A stretch of 5,607 nt of DNA from Clostridiales bacterium (GTDB lineage Bacteria > Bacillota_A > Clostridia > Lachnospirales > Bianqueaceae), in the NCBI GenBank assembly GCA_019423265.1, contig JAHZBS010000162.1, positions 1-5,607 of the forward strand, given 5' to 3'. Positions 1 to 5,607 of this stretch are shown one piece after another. Every line of letters begins with the position of its first letter. Within the stretch, counting starts at the first letter, position 1. Below the pieces are notes generated by a model that did not search any database, was not told the DNA's origin, and saw only the letters and a program-made list of their open reading frames with translations. Position numbers and translations under genes: made by a program.

Positions 1-736
<736 letters not shown>

Positions 737-750
737 CAGCGTAATATGAG

Positions 751-769
751 ATAGGAATCTCTTTCCTAT
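751..769 (-). promoter_or_regulatory. Stem-loop in the cggR-gapA intergenic region
   Basis: A perfect 7-bp stem ATAGGAA / TTCCTAT with a 5-nt loop (AGAGA in the minus-strand RNA) lies 9 bases after the cggR stop codon and upstream of the gapA ribosome binding site. No T-run follows, so it is not a terminator. In Bacillus subtilis the cggR-gapA transcript is cut near the end of cggR, and a 5' stem-loop stabilises the gapA part, giving much more GapA than CggR. By position this hairpin could do the same here. A competing shorter pairing, GAGAT with ATCTC, overlaps it. The role is inferred. Confidence 0.5.
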
Positions 770-777
770 TCACAATT

Positions 778-1698
778 CTATGACCTGTGAAATCGTAACT
801 GATACAGGGTGTGGATAAAGGTATCATCCGCCAGCAGGATCCCCCTTGGCGACAGATAGCGCCGGCCAGCCCAAAAAGCCTTGGCGCCCAGCTCTCCCTC
901 TCCGACCCAGAGAACCTCCGATGCCTGTCGGATCACCTGCAAATCCGCCGCTGAGTCCTTGATCCGCAGTACGGGCTGTCCCTCCGCATCCAGGAAATAC
1001 CCCAGCATTTCTGCGCGCGCATCCTTGCGCTCCAAGAGCCGCCGGTAGTCTTCTGACAGTCCATATGCCCTGGCCGCAGCCCTTCCCTCTTGAATCTCCA
1101 GCAGCAGGAGATCCGGCGGCTTTAAAAAGGCCGGAGTATCGGCTCCATCCGGCTGGAATCCCCCTAACTTTCTGGCAAGAGAGGACGCAATATCCGCAGA
1201 CGCTTGCTGCGCAGGGTATACCGTGAAACCGGATAACCTCCTGAGAGACCGGGACTGGGCTACAGTGCGGGCTATGAGGGGACCGCCGCCGACACAGACC
1301 GACATATTGCTGTGGAGCTGTGCCTCCAGATGCCGCGCGATCTCCGCCGCTGCGTAGGGCCCGGCGGGGTGACTCGCGATCCGCACTCCATCGAGAGCGG
1401 TCTCAAGTTGCTCCACCTCGCGCCTCACCTCTGCGGTGCGCGGCCAGGCTTCCTCTAAAGCCTGAATTGCCCCGATCCCATCCGGCGTGACCGAGATCCC
1501 GCCCGCCGTGACGACGATCAGACCATATGCCTGCAAGACCGCAACGTCCTGACGGAGTACCCGCTCAGACAAGCCCAAGCGTGATGTCAATTCTCGGCGT
1601 CCGGCAGCTCCGCGGGCACGAATTGCCGCTAGAAGGCTCCAACGCCGCATTAGGTCGTCCATGCCGTCCGGAAGTAACCGCCGCAGAATCGTCTCCAT
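778..1698 (-). CDS. cggR: CggR-type SorC-family transcriptional regulator of the gap operon
   Basis: Central glycolytic genes regulator: in Bacillota it represses the operon it shares with gapA and is relieved by fructose-1,6-bisphosphate. The product has 306 residues, somewhat shorter than B. subtilis CggR (about 340). The N-terminus is a winged helix-turn-helix, with the CggR-like stretch GRRELTSRLGLSERVLRQDV at residues 33-52. A linker helix rich in Glu and Arg follows (about 80-103), then the SorC sugar-phosphate domain from about 105 to 306, recognisable by GYFLDAEGQPV and the C-terminal ILLADD segment. Two glycine-rich effector loops look changed: GGGPL at 137-141 where relatives carry GGTT, and WVGEGELGAKA where relatives carry an AGG-SKA type motif. 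The ATG at 1698 is chosen because AGGAG lies 10 nt upstream and an in-frame TTG 60 bases earlier is itself the -35 box. The gene ends 56 bases before gapA. Confidence 0.88.
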   Translation of the reverse strand: METILRRLLPDGMDDLMRRWSLLAAIRARGAAGRRELTSRLGLSERVLRQDVAVLQAYGLIVVTAGGISVTPDGIGAIQALEEAWPRTAEVRREVEQLETALDGVRIASHPAGPYAAAEIARHLEAQLHSNMSVCVGGGPLIARTVAQSRSLRRLSGFTVYPAQQASADIASSLARKLGGFQPDGADTPAFLKPPDLLLLEIQEGRAAARAYGLSEDYRRLLERKDARAEMLGYFLDAEGQPVLRIKDSAADLQVIRQASEVLWVGEGELGAKAFWAGRRYLSPRGILLADDTFIHTLYQLRFHRS

Positions 1699-1726
1699 AT
1701 CGTCCCAACTCCTACTGGCATACGTG

Positions 1727-1752
1727 TTTATTGTAAAACATTTCACAATAAA
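1727..1752 (-). promoter_or_regulatory. Rex-like operator overlapping the cggR-gapA -10 box
   Basis: A 26-bp inverted repeat has perfect 8-bp outer arms (TTTATTGT / ACAATAAA) and 11 of 12 paired positions per arm overall. Its 18-bp core at 1731-1748 reads TTGTGAAATGTTTTACAA on the minus strand. It differs at one position from the known Rex operator pattern TTGTGAA-N4-TTCACAA. It covers most of the promoter spacer and five of the six -10 bases, so a bound protein would block RNA polymerase. Rex is the NADH/NAD+-sensing repressor of Bacillota. That Rex is the binder here is inferred from the motif; no rex gene is in the window. Confidence 0.62.
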
Positions 1753-1758
1753 TTGCAA
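1730..1758 (-). promoter_or_regulatory. Sigma-A-type promoter of cggR-gapA
   Basis: Reading leftwards, TTGCAA (1758-1753) and TACAAT (1735-1730) are separated by 17 bases. The -10 matches the consensus at 5 of 6 positions and the -35 at 4 of 6. Transcription would begin near 1723, leaving a leader of about 25 nt with AGGAG at 1713-1709 before the cggR ATG. This placement also rules out the upstream TTG at 1758 as a start codon. Confidence 0.72.
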
Positions 1759-1788
1759 GTAAATTTTGTCAAAAGGAGCCCCGCCCTA

Positions 1789-3450
1789 TTACAGCTCGGA
1801 CTCCGCTGCCTCCACAATGTTGACGCAGTGATCGGATACCCTCTCCAGATTGCTGATCAAATCCAGAAAGACAACGCCCGCCCTGGTATCGCAGGCATTT
1901 TGTGCCAGCCGGTTGATATGCTCGAAGCGCAGATCTTCCTCCATAGCGTCCACCGCATCCTCCTGGCGCTTCACATACTCTGCTTTCCGAAAGTCATACT
2001 GCCTTCGAACATTGACCGCCTCCTCGAAATTATCCCTGGCCATCTCCATCATTTTTCGGATTTCATCGGAGGCAACCTCGCTAAAGTGGAGATCTTGACG
2101 GATATAATTCTGAATCAACTCCGCCATATTTTCTGAGTGATCGCTGATCCGCTCGATATCGTTGACCGTGTGTAGGAGCGCCGTCACCGTATGGCTCTGC
2201 CTCTCGCTGATGGACTCCTCATTGATTTTGATCAGATATTCCGTAATTTCCTTTTCACTTCGATCGACGATATCTTCCTGCTCAAAGACGCGCTGCACCA
2301 GGGCGTCATCCCGCTCCGTCAAAGCCTGCTGGCAGAGGCGCAGGTTGCTTGCCGTCAGATCTGCCATTTTCAGCACCTCTTCCACTGTGGTGGCAATGGC
2401 AAAGCCGGGATTGTTCAAAATACGCTCATCGAGGCGCTTTAACAGCTTCTCCTCCGCAATCTGCTCTCCATCGGCTGTTTTGTGCTCCGGAAGCAGCTTC
2501 TCAGCCAGATGGACCAACTGTTTGCTGAAGGGAAACAGCACAACCGTGTTCGCAACATTAAAGATGGTATGGAATATGGAAATGCCCGTCAGCGTGACAG
2601 GTGTCGCCCCAAATTCAGCATTAAAGCGGAAAAAGAAGACCGAGCCCACGGCAAAGAGAATCGTCCCCGTGATGTTGAACAAGAGATGGATCAGGGCGGC
2701 TCTCTTCGCCGTGCGGTTGGCCCCAGCGGCTGACAGAATGGCGGTTACGCATGTTCCAATGTTCTGCCCAAGAATAATATACACCGCTGCATTCCAGGGA
2801 ACAAGCCCCAGGCTGGCGACGGATTGCAAAATTCCCACGGACGCAGAACTGCTCTGGATGACGGCGGTGACGATTAACCCAACCAGGATTCCGAGAATCG
2901 GGTTGGCGCCCATCGTCTGGAAAGCGTCCCTGAAGATCTGGGATCCCTGAAATGGCTTCATGGTGTTGGACATGAGCTCTAACCCCATGAACAGAAGGCC
3001 AAACCCGATAATAATCTCACCGGCCTGTTTCTTGCGGTCATTTCCAAAAACAAACATCATAGCGCCAATCCCGGCAGCCAGCGGCGCCAGCGTGCTGGGC
3101 TTTAGAAAGCTTGCCCACTCACCGAGGGATACGATCCACGAAGTGATGGTCGTTCCAATATTCGCGCCCATGATCACGCCTGTTGCCTGAAGAAGATTGA
3201 TCAGCCCCGCGTTGACAAAGCCTACGACCATAACAGTGGTGGCGGAACTGCTCTGAATAATGGCCGTCACTAAAGCGCCCACGGCGACGCCCAGGAAACG
3301 ATTGGTCGTCAGAATGCTGAGAAGCTTTTTCATCTTGCTGCCGGCCGATTTCTGCAAACCGTCCGCCATAATATTCATTCCGTACAAAAATAATCCTAAT
3401 CCGCCTAATAAACCGATAATCGTCAGCACTAGCGTTGACATGTCTTTCAT
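1789..3450 (-). CDS. Na+/phosphate cotransporter family protein with C-terminal PhoU-like domain
   Basis: An integral membrane protein of the type II Na/Pi cotransporter family (NptA/YjbB-like), expected to move inorganic phosphate with Na+; bacterial members may import or export phosphate. It has 553 residues. The membrane part (about 5-315) contains the two family repeats: QSSSATT at 66-72 with GANIGT at 95-100, and QSSSAS at 199-204 with GQNIGT at 228-233. A charged linker (about 316-345) leads to a cytosolic helical PhoU-like domain (about 350-550), whose two copies of the E-R-x-x-D metal motif appear as IERISD (432-437) and LERVSD (535-540). The ATG at 3450 is chosen because GGAG lies 6 nt upstream; an ATG at 3462 overlaps that site and has only a weak GGA of its own. 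It lies upstream of cggR by about 90 bases without an evident terminator. Substrate is by family only. Confidence 0.92.
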   Translation of the reverse strand: MKDMSTLVLTIIGLLGGLGLFLYGMNIMADGLQKSAGSKMKKLLSILTTNRFLGVAVGALVTAIIQSSSATTVMVVGFVNAGLINLLQATGVIMGANIGTTITSWIVSLGEWASFLKPSTLAPLAAGIGAMMFVFGNDRKKQAGEIIIGFGLLFMGLELMSNTMKPFQGSQIFRDAFQTMGANPILGILVGLIVTAVIQSSSASVGILQSVASLGLVPWNAAVYIILGQNIGTCVTAILSAAGANRTAKRAALIHLLFNITGTILFAVGSVFFFRFNAEFGATPVTLTGISIFHTIFNVANTVVLFPFSKQLVHLAEKLLPEHKTADGEQIAEEKLLKRLDERILNNPGFAIATTVEEVLKMADLTASNLRLCQQALTERDDALVQRVFEQEDIVDRSEKEITEYLIKINEESISERQSHTVTALLHTVNDIERISDHSENMAELIQNYIRQDLHFSEVASDEIRKMMEMARDNFEEAVNVRRQYDFRKAEYVKRQEDAVDAMEEDLRFEHINRLAQNACDTRAGVVFLDLISNLERVSDHCVNIVEAAESEL

Positions 3451-3590
3451 CGTAATCTCCATTCCGGGGGCGCAGCGACGGGGCGAACTTCTCCCGTGAG
3501 AGCCATCTGTAGCGCTCCGGCATCGATTGTTCTGCGTCCTCGCTTCAAATTTTTAGGTTTAAAGAACATGCGACAAAATCTCTGCACACT
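3451..3590 (-). promoter_or_regulatory. Long, potentially structured leader of the phosphate-transporter mRNA
   Basis: If the promoter at 3625-3597 is used, the mRNA has about 140 untranslated bases. They can fold as a three-way junction: GGACGCAG (3539-3532) with CTGCGCCC (3475-3468, one A-C mismatch), enclosing GGAGC/GCTCT (3518-3514 with 3503-3499, 10-nt loop) and ACGGG/CCCGT (3497-3493 with 3482-3478, 10-nt loop). The closing stem ends 7 bases before the GGAG at 3460-3457. A competing stem, AGCGA (3544-3540) with TCGCT (3478-3474), would break the closing stem and the last hairpin. I do not recognise a known riboswitch class. The pairing is read by eye, so confidence is low. Confidence 0.32.
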
Positions 3591-3596
3591 TTCTAT

Positions 3597-3625
3597 ATTT
3601 TACCGTATTTTACCCATGAGGGCAA
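3597..3625 (-). promoter_or_regulatory. Probable promoter of the Na/Pi transporter gene
   Basis: Minus-strand TTGCCC (3625-3620) and TAAAAT (3602-3597) are 17 bases apart; the -35 matches at 4 of 6 and the -10 at 5 of 6 positions. A second TAAAAT ten bases upstream (3612-3607) has no matching -35. No repeated TTAACA-type Pho box is visible around it. Confidence 0.5.
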
Positions 3626-3663
3626 GTGCTTATTAGGGATTTCGTCAGACTTTGCCTGTTTTC

Positions 3664-3702
3664 ATAAAAAATGTTTTATCTTGACGAAAAATATGATACA
3701 AT
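3664..3702 (+). promoter_or_regulatory. Probable extended -10 promoter of the PHP phosphatase gene, with adjacent AT-rich palindrome
   Basis: TGATACAAT at 3694-3702 is an extended -10 (TG, one base, then TACAAT with 5 of 6 matches). The -35 region is weak (TTTTAT at 3674-3679, 17 bases away). It is the right arm of a perfect 6-bp inverted repeat, ATAAAA-AATG-TTTTAT (3664-3679). The TTGACG at 3681 is too close to the -10 to serve as its -35. Transcription would start near 3709, so the in-frame TTG at 3681 cannot be the start codon of the gene. Confidence 0.5.
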
Positions 3703-3737
3703 ACGGTGGAGCGCACAAAGAAAGAAGGAATCCTTTT

Positions 3738-4541
3738 ATGTATGATTACCATTTACACACTCGATATTCCATGGATAGCGATGCACCCGTGGAGAGCGTG
3801 ATCCAGGCCGCCATCGACAAGGGTGTCAGGGAAATCGCCGTGACCGATCATGTCGATTATGAGTTTCCTGCTCCCGGCTGCAATCTGTGGGTCGTCGATA
3901 TGGATGACTATCTGGAGACTCTGACACGGATGCAGCAAAAATATCGCGGACAGATTACAATTCGAAAGGGAATTGAGCTCGGCATCCAGGAGAGCTGCCT
4001 TCAGCGCTGTCTGCGGTTTTATGAGCAATATAAACGGGATCTGGATTTCATCATCGCTTCCCGCCACGCCGTTGGAGGCGTCGATCCCTATGAAGTCAAT
4101 CTGTTTCAGTCAACGCCGCGCCGCCAATGCTATCAGAATTATTTTGAGGCTGTCTTATCCATGGTGCAGCTCTTTCCCTATGCCTGCGTCTATGGGCATC
4201 TGGACTACCTGGTGCGCTATGACCCCGGCCAAGAGAAATACTCCTACGAGGAATTTGCCCCCTTGATCGACCAAATTTTGACCCAGATCATCGCTAACGG
4301 CGCAGGCATAGAACTCAATACCTCCGGATTTCGGGCCGGCCTGGGACGGCCTCTCCCCCCCTGGAATGTCGTGCAGCGGTATCGGGAGCTGGGCGGAACC
4401 ATTTTGACCACCGGCTCAGATGCACATTCTCCTGAATATGTGGGCCTTTCCATGGCGACCTGTTATCAAAAACTGCGCTCCATGGGATTCACATCCCTCT
4501 CCACATTTCACAACAGAGAGGCAACGGCGGTTCCGCTGTGA
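3738..4541 (+). CDS. PHP-domain phosphatase, histidinol-phosphatase (HisK/HisJ) type
   Basis: A cytosolic PHP-superfamily metal-dependent phosphoesterase of 267 residues, about the size of HisK/HisJ, which hydrolyse L-histidinol phosphate to histidinol in histidine synthesis. The sequence shows the PHP metal ligands in order: HLHT (His5, His7), TDH (Asp37, His38), KGIELG (Glu80), SRHAV (His110), YGHLD (His154) and GSDAH (Asp228, His230). The NTSGFR stretch at 194-199 is also typical of the HisK subgroup. The start is the ATG at 3738 with AAGGA 8 nt upstream. It stands alone: no histidine-pathway gene is next to it, it diverges from the transporter gene, and it is followed by hairpins, so it is probably monocistronic. 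The family is secure. The exact substrate is not, since orphan PHP proteins can act on other phosphate esters. Confidence 0.88.
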   Translation: MYDYHLHTRYSMDSDAPVESVIQAAIDKGVREIAVTDHVDYEFPAPGCNLWVVDMDDYLETLTRMQQKYRGQITIRKGIELGIQESCLQRCLRFYEQYKRDLDFIIASRHAVGGVDPYEVNLFQSTPRRQCYQNYFEAVLSMVQLFPYACVYGHLDYLVRYDPGQEKYSYEEFAPLIDQILTQIIANGAGIELNTSGFRAGLGRPLPPWNVVQRYRELGGTILTTGSDAHSPEYVGLSMATCYQKLRSMGFTSLSTFHNREATAVPL

Positions 4542-4557
4542 ATTCTCCTTTCCCAAT

Positions 4558-4584
4558 GGCTCTCGCAAGAGCCTTCTCATTTGT
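4558..4584 (+). terminator. Probable intrinsic terminator after the PHP phosphatase gene
   Basis: GGCTCT-CGCA-AGAGCC forms a 6-bp, GC-rich stem with a 4-nt loop 16 bases after the stop codon. It is followed by TTCTCATTTGT, which is T-rich but interrupted. It is a modest terminator by sequence and may act with the larger hairpin just downstream. Confidence 0.5.
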
Positions 4585-4641
4585 CAGGGTGAGTTCGATT
4601 GCATTGATATGTCCAATGCGTCGGATCGCCCTGATATTTTT
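4584..4641 (+). terminator. Long interrupted hairpin with T-rich tail, second terminator or small structured RNA
   Basis: TCAGGG (4584-4589) pairs with CCCTGA (4629-4634). Inside, TCGA pairs with TCGGA (one bulged G), and GCATTG (4601-4606) pairs with CAATGC (4614-4619) around a 7-nt loop. TATTTTT follows directly. This makes a second terminator plausible. The unusual length and internal loops leave open that it is a structured RNA element or a decayed sequence. Confidence 0.42.
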
Positions 4642-4689
4642 ATGTTCGATAAACGCTTCCTTTTAATTCAGATAATTTGGCCGTCACAT

Positions 4690-4738
4690 AAAAAATTTTT
4701 TACAGTACCTTGCATTACACAGTAATGTGTGATATACT
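4690..4738 (+). promoter_or_regulatory. Promoter of padR with A/T tract upstream
   Basis: TGATATACT (4730-4738) is an extended -10 with TATACT matching at 5 of 6 positions. TTGCAT (4710-4715) lies exactly 17 bases upstream as a partial -35. A six-A, six-T tract (4690-4701) sits about 44-55 bases before the expected start point near 4745, where UP elements lie. The leader to the padR GTG is about 60 nt. Confidence 0.6.
4714..4733 (+). promoter_or_regulatory. Candidate PadR autoregulatory operator
   Basis: The 20-bp near-palindrome ATTACACAGTAATGTGTGAT matches its own reverse complement at 16 of 20 positions, with ACACA/TGTGT half-sites. It occupies the whole spacer between the -35 and -10 boxes of the padR promoter. 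PadR-family repressors commonly bind such dyads at their own promoters. That this PadR binds here is inferred from position and symmetry. Confidence 0.48.
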
Positions 4739-4791
4739 CTTCTTCAGCAACCAGTTGCCAGCTGTTCCTGTCTCACTGAAACAAAGAACGG

Positions 4792-4798
4792 AAGGAGG
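4792..4798 (+). promoter_or_regulatory. Ribosome binding site of padR, deciding between two GTG starts
   Basis: AAGGAGG ends directly before the first GTG (4799), which leaves no spacing. The second in-frame GTG (4805) lies 6 nt away. The second is therefore the start, and it yields the family-typical beginning (M)[11 protein letters not shown]. Confidence 0.85.
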
Positions 4799-4804
4799 GT
4801 GTCA

Positions 4805-5128
4805 GTGAATACACAATTAAAAAAGGGCGCCTTGGAACTTTGTGTACTAGCGGTCCTTCATCGGCAGGATTGTTACGGGTACGAATTAGTCAGCAAAATC
4901 TCGCATCAGGTGGATATCACCGAGGGGACCATCTACCCCCTTCTGCGCAGGCTCAAAAATGATGGGCTGCTGACCACGTACCTGAAAGAATCATCGGAGG
5001 GGCCTCCTCGAAAATATTATCAAATCACGGAGGAAGGCATTCGCATGAAGGCCGCGCTCGTAGAGGAATGGGATGCGTTTGTGACAGGTGTGAATTTAAT
5101 CGTAAAGGAGGGAGATCCCCATGTGTGA
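4805..5128 (+). CDS. PadR-family transcriptional repressor
   Basis: A 107-residue winged-helix DNA-binding protein of the short PadR subfamily, acting as a dimer. Recognisable stretches are [17 protein letters not shown] (2-18), DCYGYEL (22-28), [11 protein letters not shown] (40-50, recognition-helix region) and [10 protein letters not shown] (63-72, the wing), followed by TEEG and a short C-terminal dimerisation helix (about 79-101). The start is GTG. The gene overlaps the next one by 8 bases and shares its promoter, an arrangement seen often in Bacillota, where such PadR proteins repress their own operon with HAAS/DUF1700 and envelope-associated proteins. The inducing signal is unknown. 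Some PadR proteins bind small aromatic compounds or antibiotics, but nothing here points to a specific ligand. Confidence 0.95.
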   Translation: MNTQLKKGALELCVLAVLHRQDCYGYELVSKISHQVDITEGTIYPLLRRLKNDGLLTTYLKESSEGPPRKYYQITEEGIRMKAALVEEWDAFVTGVNLIVKEGDPHV

Positions 5129-5607
5129 TACTCCACATAGCAAAGCATGGTTTATGAGCGAAATGCAAAAGTCTTTAGCTGGGCTGCCCTCAGAATACAT
5201 CCGGGAAGTCTTGTCTGATTTTGAGGAACATTTTGACGCAGGGCTCTTAAATGGGGAATCAGAAGATGAAATCTGTGTTCGCTTAGGCGATCCGAAAACA
5301 ATCGGGGAACAATTGCGCCAGGAGGCGGTCCAGTCTGGTGCGGATGCCATAGAAACCCATGAGACGCTGCCTTCAACCGAGCCTCCCCGCCCGTCCGCGC
5401 CTCCCCCCACGTCGGGTCAGACTCCGCGGCAGGGGCCGCCTCCCTTTACAAATCAGGCCCCACCGCCTCCGCCCCCTCCAGTCAAGGCAGCCTCTCCGGC
5501 TAACGCTTCAAAGCCAGGCGGGTGTCTTCGGCGGCTTGTCATGTTCTGTTTCCTAGCATTTTTCAATCTGGTTGTCGTCCTGGGGCCCTGGATCGGGGTG
5601 GCAGCTG
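5121..5607 (+). CDS. HAAS-domain (DUF1700) membrane protein with proline-rich linker, C-terminus beyond window
   Basis: 162 residues are visible and the gene is open at the right edge. Residues about 10-70 form the HAAS/DUF1700 helical domain, recognised by [21 protein letters not shown] and the ending [13 protein letters not shown] disordered linker (about 84-134) is rich in Pro, Ser and Thr and contains seven prolines in a row (114-120). A membrane segment follows, from about 139, preceded by positive residues (CLRR). The ATG at 5121 has AAAGGAGG 9 nt upstream and lies inside the last codons of padR (8-base overlap), so translation is likely coupled. PadR and HAAS proteins are a recurrent pair in which the HAAS protein is thought to be a membrane partner or sensor for the regulated system. 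The molecular role is not established from sequence, and the polyproline run suggests dependence on elongation factor P. Confidence 0.88.
   Translation, partial: MCDTPHSKAWFMSEMQKSLAGLPSEYIREVLSDFEEHFDAGLLNGESEDEICVRLGDPKTIGEQLRQEAVQSGADAIETHETLPSTEPPRPSAPPPTSGQTPRQGPPPFTNQAPPPPPPPVKAASPANASKPGGCLRRLVMFCFLAFFNLVVVLGPWIGVAA

Noticed and set aside
769..775. TTGTGAA half-site near the end of cggR, as a second Rex box
   Set aside because: The second half is absent within 18 bases.
1690..1708. GGGAC followed by GAGAC around the cggR start, as a CggR operator
   Set aside because: The second element does not match TGTC and there is no second copy of the unit, so it does not fit the B. subtilis operator.
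1699..1758. 20-residue N-terminal extension of CggR from a TTG at 1758
   Set aside because: That TTG is the -35 box of the cggR promoter and the extension would cover the -10 box and operator; the ATG at 1698 has its own ribosome binding site.
1753..2950. Plus-strand open frames of up to 262 codons opposite the Na/Pi transporter
   Set aside because: They mirror the transporter's coding frame, with Ser/Arg-rich translations typical of antisense reading; no start signal supports them.
3119..3523. Minus-strand 134-codon frame overlapping the transporter start
   Set aside because: It is a shifted-frame shadow of the transporter's N-terminus; its upstream part falls in the leader and no ribosome binding site fits.
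3681..3737. 19-residue N-terminal extension of the PHP protein from a TTG at 3681
   Set aside because: The stretch contains the -10 box of the gene, and the HLHT motif belongs near the very N-terminus, as given by the ATG at 3738.
4420..4725. 101-codon plus-strand frame running from the PHP gene into the intergenic region
   Set aside because: It is out of frame with the PHP gene, crosses both hairpins and has no start signal.
4747..4767. Overlapping small palindromes (CAACCAGTTG, CAGCTG) in the padR leader
   Set aside because: The arms are short and the tightest version leaves a 2-base loop, so a stable RNA hairpin or defined operator cannot be supported.

Overview
The window looks like a chromosomal segment of a Bacillota (Firmicutes) bacterium, probably of the class Clostridia, with a mid-range base composition. 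This rests on the cggR-gap pair, strong AGGAGG-type ribosome binding sites, sigma-A-like promoters, a NptA/YjbB-type Na/Pi transporter with a PhoU tail, and a PadR-HAAS (DUF1700) pair. The placement is inferred from gene content and not tested by a search.

Layout. From the right end of the minus-strand block to the left edge, three genes read leftwards. The first is a Na+/phosphate cotransporter-like protein (1789-3450). The second is a CggR-type SorC-family regulator (778-1698). The third is glyceraldehyde-3-phosphate dehydrogenase (721 down to the window edge, 240 residues present, C-terminus missing). A promoter lies between the transporter and cggR, and an 18-bp near-palindrome resembling a Rex (NADH-sensing repressor) operator overlaps its -10 box. 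A small stem-loop sits between cggR and gap. Rightwards, and divergent from the transporter, come a PHP-family phosphatase of histidinol-phosphatase type (3738-4541), a 263-bp intergenic stretch with two hairpins and a promoter, a PadR-family repressor (4805-5128), and a HAAS-domain membrane protein that overlaps padR by 8 bases and runs off the right edge.

How the parts fit. cggR-gap is a self-regulated glycolytic unit. The Rex-like box would tie it to the NADH/NAD+ ratio, which makes sense because GAPDH is the NADH-producing step of glycolysis. The transporter upstream could supply or balance phosphate, which GAPDH also consumes, but that link is only inference from position. PadR and the HAAS protein form a translationally coupled unit of a kind common in Bacillota, where PadR represses a set of membrane or envelope-stress genes.

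All six genes belong to known families, and I do not see a clearly new system. The most useful leads are the Rex-like operator combined with a CggR whose sugar-phosphate loops look altered, a structured 140-nt leader upstream of the phosphate transporter, and a palindrome placed exactly between the -35 and -10 boxes of padR.
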